64,000 bases of DNA, taken from positions 14,031,868-14,095,867 of the forward strand of contig NC_072791.1 in the NCBI RefSeq assembly GCF_028583425.1. Reading direction: 5' to 3'. The DNA is from Eublepharis macularius. Lineage: Eukaryota > Chordata > Lepidosauria > Squamata > Eublepharidae. The notes under the pieces are model-generated. The model was not told the origin of the DNA. It did not search any database and was given only the letters and a program-made list of their open reading frames with translations. Shown here one piece after another: positions 1-10,082 of this stretch (position 1 is the first letter of the stretch; the number at the start of each line of letters is the position of its first letter). Position numbers and translations under genes: made by a program.

Positions 1-143
1 AGTCAATATTATTATTATCCTCACAATACAGCTGGGGAGCTGGGGCTGAGAGGAGTGGTTTACCCAAGGGCACCTGATGAGCTCATGACAATAGTGGGAT
101 TTGAACCAGCAGAGTGCCGATTCACAACCCAACCACTTAAGAG
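1..143 (-). mobile_element. MIR/CORE-type SINE, degraded
   Basis: ATTATTATCCTCACAATACA...GGGGCTGAGAGGAG...GGGATTTGAACCAGC...AACCACTTAAGAG: reverse orientation, cut by the window edge. Confidence 0.75.
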
Positions 144-461
144 AAGGTATGCTCTTCATGTGAACTTCTCGGAAGCTTCTCTCTAGTCAGATTAGAAATA
201 GAACTAGTGGACTAGTTAGACTCTTGGTCAGCTCTGCAGGGTACATTGTATGCCACAGCCAAAGTAGGCTTCATTGCATATGAGTCAAACACACTGCTGT
301 TGCACACTTACTGCGTTATGTATTTCCTGCTCATGTTAAAAGGCTCCATCCATAAAACATGGCAAACTTTTAAAAGCCTTTTTATCCCCCACATCCAATC
401 ACACTTTCTCCCTGTTTTAGTTAAAACCTCTGCTTGCTTTTGCAGTTACTTTATAGTCAGA

Positions 462-474
462 CCCCCCCCCCCCC
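462..474. repeat. Poly(C) tract
   Basis: Thirteen consecutive C. Confidence 0.9.
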
Positions 475-627
475 AAATTCTGAATTGGCACAATGAGAAA
501 CATGGGGTTCGTGTGGATTGCATGATTCAAGCCTTCTAGGTTTGGGAAATTAATCTCCACAGCAGTCCCTCACCCCGGCTTCTTCTCTAGGTGAGTCTGG
601 CTTGGAACTGTGGTGCTGAACCCACAA

Positions 628-920
628 ATAATAATTGTCCCATTATGTAGCAACTGACTCATGGTGACTCCCATGGGGTTTTCAAGGCAAAAGATGAGCA
701 GAAGTGGTTTGCTATTGCCTTCCTCTGCATAGCTACCCTGGACCCCTTGGTGGTCTTCCATCCAAGTAGTTTTGAATTTCCTGCATTGTGCAGGAGGTTG
801 GACTAGATGACCCTGGAGGTCCCTTCCAACCCTATGCTTCTATGATTCTACTTTCCTTGGCTAACCCTGCCTAGCTTTCCAGCTCTGATGAACTCAGAAT
901 AGCCTGGTCTATTCAGGCTG
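628..920 (-). mobile_element. 5S-rRNA-derived SINE interrupted by a CR1 tail
   Basis: GGGTTTTCAAGGCAAAAGAT...CTTCCATCCAAG (to about 766) resumes at GGCTAACCCTGCCTAGC (about 859). The gap holds a CR1 3' end. Confidence 0.78.
770..856 (+). mobile_element. CR1 LINE 3' tail
   Basis: GGTTGGACTAGATGACCCTG followed by CCCTTCCAACCCTATG and ending TTCTATGATTCTA, the typical CR1 3' terminus. Severely 5'-truncated. Confidence 0.82.
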
Positions 921-1844
921 CTGCTGAGCCATTGGACCAGGGAATTTGGGCTCGTAACTATTGTGCGTACTAAACCAGGGGTACAGATGCTTCTGAAAAA
1001 GGTACGGCTTTATACTTGAGCATTGGTGCCGTCCTGCCACTAGAGGGGGCTGCGTCATTGGTGCTGTTTTCTGAGCTGCTCCAAAGCTGGAGCAGATGGC
1101 AGTTTGGTCTTGAAATAAGACCTGCCTATCTAGAAGGATATGTGAGGCAGCCGGCAGGAAGAAGGGCTCTTTATTCATGTCCCCCTTGGGGCGTTAGATC
1201 ACTTCCCTTGCTACATTTGGAGGCTAAATTGTAGCAGCCAGTCTGGTCAAGGTTGTCTGGCCTTTCCCGTAAATTGTGAGAATATCGAATCAGAAATGGC
1301 AATAACCCCGCAATGTCGGCAACCGTGGGCAAGCTCCTCGCTGACAGCAATTGCTCCTCTGTGGCAGGGAGAGAGCTTTCGCGCGCCCGGCATAAGCATC
1401 TTTGCATTGATTGAAGCAGCCAAATGACCTCCTTCTATTGCTTAAAATAAAAATCAATGGAGGATGGCGCGGGAGGGCCCTTGATGCAACATTAAATTGA
1501 CTTGACAAGATGCTCCCCATTGAGAGGAGGAAGAGGAAGGGGAGGGTTGTTTTCCTGAAGCACTGCCGTGTTGTCAAGGTCTGCAACAAGCTATAAATAT
1601 TATTTTGCACTTCTGCCTTGAGAACAGCTTTATAAGGGTACTTTTCCCTGGAAGAGAGTACTGGAGATTTTTAGCCTTGTTTGCACAGAGGTAAGGGTCA
1701 CGCAGTTGGGTCGGACTTACTTTTACATGTGTGTGAACAGGACTGCAGCCATGGAGTGTTTTGAGAACAACTAGATATCACAAATGTACATGTTGAGTGG
1801 GTAGCAAAGTAAGCAGGCCAGCAACTGTAATTCTTCTGAGTTAC
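921..1844. other. Unique sequence, candidate conserved non-coding segment (1250-1620)
   Basis: No repeat or coding signal. Part 1250-1620 is non-repetitive with CpG retained (TTTCGCGCGCCCGG) and homeodomain-like TTGCATTGATTG and AAAATCAATGG sites. Conservation cannot be judged here. Confidence 0.35.
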
Positions 1845-1856
1845 GTGTATGTTATA

Positions 1857-2011
1857 AAGATCCAGAGGAGTTAGCCGTGTTAGTCTGTAGTAGCAAAAAT
1901 AAGCTTTTGAGAATCACAGTTCTGCATCTGACGAAGAGAGCTGTGATTCTCGAAAGCTTGTGCTACAGTAAAGTTGGTTAGTCTTAAAGGTGCTATTGGA
2001 CTCGTTTCTAT
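1857..2011 (+). mobile_element. Foldback retroposon of the GGAGTTAGCCGTGTTAGTCTG-type family
   Basis: The first part is the reverse complement of the family's 3' end; the second reads forward (GAAAGCTTGTGCTACAGTAAAG...). The 12-bp duplication GTGTATGTTATA (1845-1856 and 2012-2023) shows it is retroposed rather than a DNA transposon. Related copies lie at 33865 and 37.6-37.9 kb. Confidence 0.8.
1928..1959 (+). ncRNA. Hammerhead-ribozyme-like core, second family
   Basis: CTGACGA, extra A, a hairpin with GAGAG paired to TTCTC, then GAAAGCTT. Stem III would be the palindrome AGCT before T17. GCAT before (1924-1927) pairs with GTGC after (1960-1963) as stem I. The layout is the same as in the Penelope copies although the sequence is different. 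Confidence 0.45.
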
Positions 2012-2084
2012 GTGTATGTTATATACTGTTAAGTTGCTTCCAACTTATGCTGAGCCTATGAATTGATGGGAGGAGGGAAGGCAG

Positions 2085-2250
2085 CATGTTGTAGCCTGCT
2101 CTCATCATATCTTGGGAAGCTAAGATGGGTTGGTACTTGGTTGGGCGACCACCAAGAAAGTCAATGGCAAACTACCTTTCTCACTTGCCTTGAAAGCCCC
2201 TTCCTCAGGTCTTCCTAACTTGGTTGTGACTTGATAGCACGCATGCACAG
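2085..2250 (+). mobile_element. 5S-rRNA-derived SINE with BovB-like end
   Basis: GCATGTTGTAGCCTGCTC then GGGAAGCTAAGATGGGTTGG and TACTTGGTTGGGCGACC match the 5S interior; ends in TTGTGACTTGATAGCACG. Confidence 0.7.
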
Positions 2251-2335
2251 AGACACACACACACCTATTGATAACCTCCAAAATGATCTGTCATTAACAA
2301 CCTTTCTCACGTCTTGCAAACTGAACCACAGCTTT
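2250..2335 (-). mobile_element. Probable BovB 3' tail fragment
   Basis: CCTCCAAAATGATCTGTCAT and CACGTCTTGCAAACTG resemble the BovB tail at 58462; degraded. Confidence 0.5.
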
Positions 2336-2978
2336 GGAAACTTAGAATTGCTTTCTAATTCTGGTGAAAAACTATCCCGATATGTACAGTCCCAGGCAGA
2401 CGACATGGTCACTGATCTCTTCCTTGGCATCCAGAGGCTAGAATAAGCGGATAGCTTCATTGATCCGGTCTCAACAGCCTGTCTCTGAATTCTTTTCAGC
2501 ATCGAACCGCATGTCGGTGATTGAGTGTTCTTATTTCCCAAATGGGGACGATGCTGTGGCACAGTGGTTGAGCGTCTGGCAAAGGTCCCATGTTTAGTCC
2601 CCACCATCTCTAGTTAAGAGTATCCGGTGGTAGGTGTAAAAGATCTCTTCTGCCTGAGATCCTGGAGACCTGCTTCTGGCAGACAGTATTGACCCTGATG
2701 TGCTCTGACTCAGTATAAGACAGCTTAAAAAAAACCCCTTTGACAACCTCTGTAGCCCCCTGAAAAGTTGCCCAAAGGGCATTTTGGAGCTCAGAATTGT
2801 TTGCTTTGGTATGTATGTAGGTAGCAGTTCTCCAGGGTCCCTGGTCCAGAAAGACTTTTCCGAAGTCCTTTGATGGGAGATGCCTGGGTTTGAACACGAG
2901 ATGTTCAGCAGTGAAGGTACATAGTCCTCCAAGCCACATCCCTTCCCTAATATAAACATAACAAAGATGCCTTATACT

Positions 2979-3381
2979 CAGGGTTTTTTTTCTGGGAAAG
3001 GAGGTGGCGGAACTCTCAAGAAGGAAATGAGAGCGGGACCACAAGTGACGCCTGACACAGGTTGGACACTTGTCAGCTTCCCTCAAGTTTTGATGGGAAA
3101 TGTAGGCAGCTTGGTGGAATGTTGGACAAGTGACAGTTGAAAAGTCCATTGGACAGCAGTTGGAGAGCCAAGCTGCAAGACCAGGATGCCTACATTTCCC
3201 ATCAAAACTTGAGGGAAGCTGACTAGTGTCCAACCTGTGTCAGGCGTCACTTGTGGTCCTGTTCTAAGAAAGAAACACATGGAATTCTTTGAAATAATAC
3301 TGTTTTCATGCACTATTGCCGAGTATTTTCAAGAGGTGTCGGAACTCCGTTCCACCACGTTCCCGCTGAAAAAAAGCCCTG
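2979..3381. mobile_element. hAT-like MITE carrying a nested Harbinger-like MITE
   Basis: Termini CAGGGTTTTTTTT / GAAAAAAAGCCCTG and the perfect 8-bp duplication CTTATACT (2971-2978 and 3382-3389) indicate hAT. About 3031-3266 is a second foldback element. The relative at 41318 lacks it and shows the empty site. Confidence 0.88.
3031..3266. mobile_element. Foldback Harbinger-like MITE nested in hAT MITE
   Basis: Inverted ends GACCACAAGTGACG / CGTCACTTGTGGTC enclose arms containing CCCTCAAGTTTTGATGGG and its complement. It is the same family as those at 37214 and 45317. Confidence 0.8.
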
Positions 3382-3620
3382 CTTATACTGAATCAGACGA
3401 TGAGTCTATCGAAGTCAGTCTTGTCTTATTGAGATTGGCTCTCCAGCATCTGGGGCACAGAAGAGTCTTTCCCAACACCCACTACCCAAGATCCAAGAGC
3501 AATTTCTCCAGCCTTTCATCTTGAAAGGTCTCCTCATGTTGCCTCCATGAGCCAATGGCAGGATCTCTACGGTGAGTCTTGACAGTATCCCACTTGAGGC
3601 TCAGGGCAACCACAAGAGAC

Positions 3621-3838
3621 GTTGTGGTGTGTTAGCTACAGTGTCCGATTAGGATCTTGGAGACACAGGTTCAAGTCCCCACTCTGCCATGGAAGCTTGC
3701 TGGGAAACTGTGGGCCAGTCACACTCTCAGCCCAACCTGCTGACAGAATTGTGGTGAGGATGAAATGGAGGAGAGGAAAATGATGCAAGTCTCTTTGGAT
3801 TTCCAGTGGAGAGAAAGGCAGGGCTATAAACGAAGTCA
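3621..3838 (+). mobile_element. tRNA-type CORE SINE
   Basis: CACAGGTTCAAGTCCCCAC B box, TGGGCCAGTCACACTCTCAG, GGGCTATAAACGAAG. Confidence 0.78.
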
Positions 3839-5350
3839 GTAAGCTCTGTGAACTGGAGATACCAGAGGTTGAACACGGCACTTCCTTTAGGCTGTATCAG
3901 TGAGCCACAGCTCATCCCCGAACCAGGTTTTTAGCAACAGTTGCAGCAAACCTAGACTGGGCCTTGGGGATGGTCACATGGAATTTATACCTCTTCCGCG
4001 AGGAAAGCATTCAAGACTACCTTGAAAGTTTTGTGCCTGTGACGACGGAGAGAGAAGGCTTCGTCGCCGAGCTTGAACGAGAAGCCATAGCAATCGCTAA
4101 ATCTTTATTTTGGTGGTGTCAAGTTTTTCCTTATTCCTACTCATATCTAAAAGAAATTAAACTTGAAAGGTCCAATAGAAGTGACTGAGATGTGGCTTTA
4201 CTAAATGGTCTTTGTGTGTGTGTGCGTGTGTGTGTGGGCAATCAATACATTCTTGTCAAAGGACGGCTGTACTGTGTTTGTCAACCATTAACTAGATTGT
4301 AAAAACGTTCGTTGTTTCTGTACCCCCGTTAAATGTCAAGCGGCTATTTTTAAACACCTGTACAGTGATCTTCACATAAGCTACTGCACGGCGTTATTTT
4401 ATTTTTTAAAAATCAAACATCTTTTCGCTAGAGAATTGCAAAGGAAACGGTTGCTCCGGCAACCTAATTTTTTGCTTCCAGTTCAACGGAACAGTTAAGC
4501 GTTTCACAGGTTCACCGATTGCAGCGGCCAATCCAGAGGCCGGGAGAAGTGGCTCGTTCTCCTTTGGAGCCCTGCAAAGGATCTGTTGCCAAGGTGTCTC
4601 TGTGAGATTAAATGAACATCTCGGGGATTGATTTCCGATTCGCTCTTCGGAGAGTGAGGAAGGCTTTGGCTGCCCTCCAAGAGAGGCAGATGTATCCTAC
4701 ATAAACTGCTGAATCCGTCTTTCCTCACTTTTGTCGGGTTTGAAAGCCAGCCAGACCACTCAACGAACACGGGCCTTTGAAAATATGTGTGTATACATTT
4801 CCAAAAGCTAAGCCGGCTTGTCTCCTGCGGCCTGTGGCTTTTAAGCACCGACAGACCTGATGCCCAACTTTCCCTCCTGAGCGTTTGGTACACTTGGCAT
4901 CTAGTTCACAGGTGGTTTGCTTCCGTCCAGGTGATTTGTCCAACCCACTGGGTCTCTGCAAAGCAGCATGTGACCTGAGCTGGACCACGTGTGGGCTTAA
5001 GGTGGCTGCTAGTCTATCATTTAAATAGGTGTTTGGTAGAACAGTAGATTGTAATCTGCTTGTGTGCCCATGGGCCAGCTTTGTGTTCTCTCATTGCAAG
5101 AGGTTATTGATTTCTTTCTTTCTTTACTTACTTCATTTGTAATTCCACCTTCCCCCCTCTTGCCACAGCCATGGTTCCAATCCAAATCCAACCCAGAGTG
5201 TAGTCTATATCATACAGTTAGTTCCTCCTCACTGAATAACCCTCGGCAGGCCACCACCTCTCCCAGGGCCATCTCCCTCTCTTGTGCCATTTTCCTGCCC
5301 TGAAATGGCCCTGGTGGGCACTTTTCACCCCATTGGGAAAACCTGCATGC
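3839..5350. other. Unannotated single-copy stretch
   Basis: No named repeat apart from a GT tract. A 74-codon frame at 3964-4188 is noted under rejected items. Confidence 0.4.
4210..4237. repeat. (GT)n microsatellite
   Basis: GTGTGTGTGTGCGTGTG run. Confidence 0.9.
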
Positions 5351-5362
5351 ACCTCATCAATA

Positions 5363-5665
5363 GGAGCCCTGTGGCGCAGAGTGGTAAGCGGCAGCATTGC
5401 AGCCCAAGCTCTGCTCACGACCTGAGTTCGATCCTGGCAGAAGCCGGGTTCATGTAGCTGGCTCAAGGTTGACTCAGCCTTCCATCCTTCTGAGGTTGGT
5501 AAAATGAGTATCCAGTTTCCTGGGGATAAAGTGTAGATGACTGGGGAAGGCAATGGCAAACCACCCCGTAACAAAAAGTCTGCCAATAAGATGTCGTGAT
5601 GCGGCATCCCCCCATGGGCCAGTAATGGCTCGGAGCTTGCACAGGGGACTACCTTTACCTTACCT
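5363..5665 (+). mobile_element. Sauria SINE (tRNA head, BovB-like tail)
   Basis: A-box region GTGGCGCAGAGTGGTAAGCG and B-box GAGTTCGATCC, then GCAAACCACCCCG, and the end GCACAGGGGACTACC with CTTTACCTTACCT. It is flanked by the 12-bp duplication ACCTCATCAATA (5351-5362 and 5666-5677). This family is a squamate marker mobilised by BovB. Confidence 0.9.
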
Positions 5666-5874
5666 ACCTCATCAATACATGTGGAGCCATCAGTGATGCA
5701 AATATCACTCCGTTGTTTCCAGTCAGGCTACCTTCACAGTTAGGGGAGGGGAGGCTTAAGTATACTTTCCCCTTGTGCATTGTAGCCTGACTTGGGGGCA
5801 TACCTGAAACAATGTATTGTACGGTTAGGTCCTGAATTTCTTAGTTGGCTGAGGATTTGTACCCATGTACAAAT

Positions 5875-6120
5875 TTGAGCCAGTGTGGTGTAGTGGTTAA
5901 GAGCAGTGGACTCTAATCTGGAGAGCTGGGTTTGATTCCCCACTCCTCCACTTGAAGCCAGCTGGGTGACCTTGGGTCAGTCACAGCTCTCTCAGAGCTC
6001 TCTCAGCCCCACCCACCTCACAGGATGATTGTTGTGGGATTAATAATAACATACTTTGTAAACCGCTCTGAGTGGGTGTTAAGTTGTCCTGAAGAGTGGT
6101 ATATCAATCGAATGTTGTTG
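5875..6120 (+). mobile_element. tRNA-type CORE SINE (GTGTAGTGGTTAAGAGC family)
   Basis: A box TGGTGTAGTGGTTAAGAGC, B box GGGTTTGATTCCCC, CORE GGGTGACCTTGGGTCAGTCA, 3' end GGTATATCAATCGAATG. Confidence 0.88.
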
Positions 6121-6179
6121 GGTTTTTTTTACTATTATTATGTTCTCTCCAGTCCTAGTTCAATACTTTAACCCCTATC

Positions 6180-6262
6180 AGTGCACTCCTAAGCAGAGTT
6201 ACTCCTTCTAAGCCCCTTGAAGTCAGTGGGCTATGAAAGGAATAACTCTGCTGAGGATGGCA
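6180..6262. repeat. Foldback repeat, relative of 9988
   Basis: AGTGCACTCCTAAGCAGAG ... GGAATAACTCTGCTGAGGAT. Confidence 0.6.
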
Positions 6263-6561
6263 TGGTAAACCCTGCGAGGTCTTGAAGGCTCTGCCTTAAA
6301 CTGAATACTTGGAATTAGGGTTGCAGGCATTTGGATGGTAACTGGCAGGAGTTTTAGGGGTCAAATTGATATGGCAATGCTGCACTGTCACTTCTCATGC
6401 GGCCTCAGAAGTGACATCAGCAAGTTGATGTGACACTCTAGGATTCCGTCACAACTCTATGGTAAAGCCATAGAGTGATTTTGCAGCATCGCCATGACAT
6501 CAGTCTCCCCACTATTTTTCTTTTGCTGCCACGTTGGACAGCAGTGGGAGGCTGGAAACTA

Positions 6562-7174
6562 GGGTTGTCTACTGACAACCAGATGGTGGCTAGAAATCTC
6601 CCTGAATTACAACGGATCTCCAGGCCATAGAAATCAGTTCCCCTGGAGAAAATGGCTGCTTTGGAGGATGGATTTTATGGCATTACACCCTGCTCAGGGC
6701 CGGGGCGCCCATGAAGGCCAGATAGGCGGTGGCCTCAGGGCGTGTGGTGGTGGAGGGGGCACCAGAGGAGGCGCGGGGGGCAGGAGCACGCGCCACGGAG
6801 CTGCAGCCTCTCAGACCTCCTGCCCTGTGTTGCTGCCGCCACCAGCACATGCCCCCGGCCAGGCTCAGCAGCCGCGGGCAGGCGTCTGCGGCGGTGCAGG
6901 GCAACCGAGCAGGAGAGCTCGGAGGCTACCCACGCGCTGTCCCAGCCGCCTGCTACAGTGATCGGGCAGGCGTGCACGTGCACCCGTGATGACGTCACAT
7001 GCGACGTCATTATGCAGGCCGGTGCGAGTGTGTGCGCATGCGCACACAGGGACGCCTGGCTCACTGGCTGCTGCGGGCACCGAAAACCCTAGCGCCGCCG
7101 CTGACCCTGCTGAGATCTCTCCCATCCCCAAACCCCTCAAATCTCCAGGTATTTCCTAACCTGGAGCTGGCAAC
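6562..7174 (-). mobile_element. GGGTTGCCA-terminal MITE (mariner-like), interrupted
   Basis: The host of the 6695-7103 insertion. One half is at 6562-6694 (CTCCAGGCCATAGAAATCAG) and the rest at 7104-7174, ending GGAGCTGGCAACCC. Family members sit next to TA, suggesting a Tc1/mariner-type target site. Confidence 0.75.
6695..7103. mobile_element. GC-rich hAT-like element nested in a mariner-like MITE
   Basis: Starts CAGGGCCGGGGCGCC and ends GCGCCGCCGCTG. It is flanked by the perfect 8-bp duplication ACCCTGCT (6687-6694 and 7104-7111). Its very high G+C and CpG content makes it look like a CpG island, and long open frames cover it on both strands by composition alone. Confidence 0.88.
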
Positions 7175-7884
7175 CCATTTCCTCCCCCCTTTGGAATGCT
7201 TTTGTGACTGAGCAAGATGAAGGAGATGGATATGCTTGAAAATCTTACAGTAATAAAATGCCAAACTTCCCTGAAAGCAAATGTGCTAAGCGCCTTTTCT
7301 TGATACTTTATGAAGAGGGGAAGAAACCGGGCATTGTTAAGACTGCAGTGGCCCACCTCCCTCTCTCTTTCTCTCTCCTTTTCCCTCCCCCACTTTGTTT
7401 CCTGCACAGCAAGGGGCCAGTCATTTAATAAGTCTCAGATTGAGAGCTTGAGAGCCATGATGTTGCTGCTCTACCCACAAAGAGCAAGGCAGAGTGGTGA
7501 TTACTCAAAAAAACTAATATTGGTTTGTCTCAGTGTAGAAATGCCACTCGAGTGATCCCTTCCAAGGCAGAGCGAACACAAAACAGGACGATTTGGATGA
7601 AGTAAAGCGGGCACAAGGACTGGTGAATTATGCATTTGCGTCCGACTCTACCTGCTCAAGAGCCTCTTGCAATGGAGAGACCTTCTTTAAGCTGCCCTTA
7701 GCTGAGCTGAGTGGCAGGATGTGGCCCTGTTGTCTTCTGTTCAAAGCTTTGAATTCTGCCCTTTTCATTGTAATCCTGCAGAGCCCTGTTTTATTGGGGA
7801 GACGAGTCTTCATAGGGCGGAGGTCCACAAACATGTTGAGCCTGTGGGAGCTGTTAGAATTTTGAGAAAAGGTAGTGGAAATTT

Positions 7885-8093
7885 TATTTTATTTTATTTA
7901 TTTTTACATCATTTATATCCTGCCGTTCTCCCTAGAGGGGACTCAAAGCGGCTTCCATCATTCTCCTCTCCACCCCCCCCCCCACCACAACAAACCCCGC
8001 AAGGCTGACAGCATGTGACTGGCCCAGGATCACCCAGTAAGCTGGGTTTCCCAGATCCTAGTCTGACTCGCTAACCACTATACCACACTGGCT
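7885..8093 (-). mobile_element. tRNA-type CORE SINE
   Basis: Starts TTTATATCCTGCCGTTCTCC and ends CGCTAACCACTATACCACAC; contains a C-rich tract at 7967-7983. Confidence 0.82.
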
Positions 8094-8589
8094 TTCATTC
8101 TGCTGGAATTCTGAAGAAGGGTAGAACCATAAAAGGCTGCCATAGATTATAGAGGCCGATCATAAAATGGCTACCTCCTAAGTGGAGTAAGGAAAGAGAG
8201 AGATTTATTATTCCTATTATGTTAAAAGAAAAGCTTCCCTTCCTTCCTTGGGCAATCTCAGTGCTACTGTCTGATAACTTTCCTGACAATCAAACTTCTG
8301 CTATAGTGGCTTCCTTTTTAGCCACGGTGATAAAGAAACAAAATCTTCATGAGTTTAGATAGTTTAAAGTGATAATGACGAGTTATGTCTGTGTGAATTG
8401 GGTATGTTCAAGTGTACAGTTCATATTTTGTTGGTTTGTATGGCTTATGGCTTCGGCCGGAAAAGCAATAAACATATTATAAAATGGCTACCAAGGGGAC
8501 TGGATTGGCTCTTTGCTTTAGGGAAGAGAGGCTGTTTAGTTCCAGTTCCCAAAGAATGGGGAGGGAGTATCCTGTTTGTTGGCCCTCCA

Positions 8590-8682
8590 TAGTAACTGGT
8601 TAGCCACAGTGTGAGACAAGATGGTGGACTAGATGGATTACTGGTCTAATCCAGAAGGCCTCTTCTTAGGTTCTTATTTTTG
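8590..8682 (+). mobile_element. CR1-like LINE 3' tail
   Basis: GATGGTGGACTAGATGGATT, TCTAATCCAGAAGGCC and TCTTCTTAGGTTCTTA. Confidence 0.65.
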
Positions 8683-9987
8683 CTCTCTTTGTAGCCACCA
8701 GGGAGAGATTTCCAAGTTCAGGAAACATGAGAAAATGGCCAACTTGAGGGCACGTGGTAATGAGTCATGCATCTGGCCAGGTAGAGTTCAGCAGGTAGAG
8801 TTCAGCAGGAAGCTCCTCGGAATTTTGTTGTTGTTATTCATTCAAAACCCTCTGGATTTTATCCCCAAGAACAAATCAGGTGCCAAGAAACGTATATCGG
8901 CAGGCATCACATAAGGGGATTGCTATTTTAGTTGTTCAAGAATATTTATGGCAGGTGTCTTGAGACCACACGGGGCACCAAATTATACCTTTGCAAAGGA
9001 AAATCTTGAGTATATAATTTGCCATTCTTCCCATCGAGCAGACTTTGTCAGCAAAAAGAGAATTCCTCCAGTGTAGAAAGAGCTAATGATTGGAATCCTA
9101 GCAGGGGATCCAGGTGTCCTTTTGAAACACTTTGGCACAGAAGAGAGAGGTGATTGTCGGCAGATGACGGGAGAAACAAGTTGGGCTAGTTCTGCTAACA
9201 TTCCTTTGGTGACAGTCACATATTTACAGACTGGGAAGTTTCCTCCTTTCTCTGGGACAATACCTTGGAGAGTGCAATTGCCGCTCCCAGTTTTAAACCC
9301 CGTGGCTATAGAAGTTTTCCTTCACCAGTCCTTTGGTGGTGAAGCACCATTGTTCCAAAGCAAAGAGAAGTTCAGGGGTTTGTCACAGGGCTGAGAACCA
9401 AGCATCTCTCGAGAGTTGCTGCATTCCAAAATCTACCCTCTGCAAAATCTACCATCCTCAAATTCTTGGGATTTTTTAAATTTTTGGTGGAGTGGGTGAA
9501 ATTTTGTTGCGTGTGTGTGTGTCTTGTTTTTTTGCTCAGCATAAAAGAACCTGGGTAAGTCCTTTGCTTTAAACGTTCCTTCCATAAATGATGTGCCCTG
9601 CTGGCAAGTTTCCTGTGTTGTATGATTTTTGGTTGAAAACATGTTTTTTGTGTTGCAAAGGCTTTTTGCCCTTCACCATATTACTGCCAATCTAAGAGGC
9701 TGCCTGGCTGATGGTTGGTGATGTGCTACAGAGATGCAGAAAGAGGGAATGCAGGTTCCCCACTGCTGCCCCTCATTTGTCACAGTCATGCTCCTCTCCC
9801 TAGGGGATCTGGTCCAAATTCTTGTCTCTTGTTAAAGGGATAAATGTTTCTCATGGACCTAAAAAGAAATCTTAAGTTATCCCTTCTTTGAGAGCCAGAG
9901 GTTAGAATGTTGAATAAGGATTGGAGATACTGCAGTTCACAGCCGTGGATTACCTTGGCTAGTTGCAGCTGAATCTAACTACTAGTC
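8683..9987. other. Unannotated stretch
   Basis: Nothing recognised; a short GTGTGT run at about 9510-9522. Confidence 0.4.
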
Positions 9988-10082
9988 TTACAGTGCAATC
10001 CTAAACAGAATTACTCATCTAAGCCCATTGGTTTAAATGGGCTTAGACTGGAGTAACTCTGCCTGGGTTACCCATGCGGGAT
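9988..10082. repeat. Foldback repeat (CAGTGCAATCCTAA type)
   Basis: ACAGTGCAATCCTAAACAG and GGAGTAACTCTGCCTGGGTT form an imperfect hairpin around TAAGCCCATTGGTTTAAATG. A degraded relative lies at 6180-6262. Confidence 0.65.

Noticed and set aside
3964..4188. 74-codon plus-strand frame with a plausible amino-acid mix
   Set aside because: No recognisable domain, no paired splice sites consistent with an exon, and no relation to the SYT gene; left as unannotated.
5363..5460. tRNA-like A and B boxes
   Set aside because: Part of a Sauria SINE with target duplications, not a tRNA gene; the same applies to the other SINE heads.
6668..7140. Several overlapping open frames and a CpG-island-like block suggesting a promoter and first exon
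   Set aside because: The block is a hAT-like element with an 8-bp duplication; frames are due to GC-rich composition.
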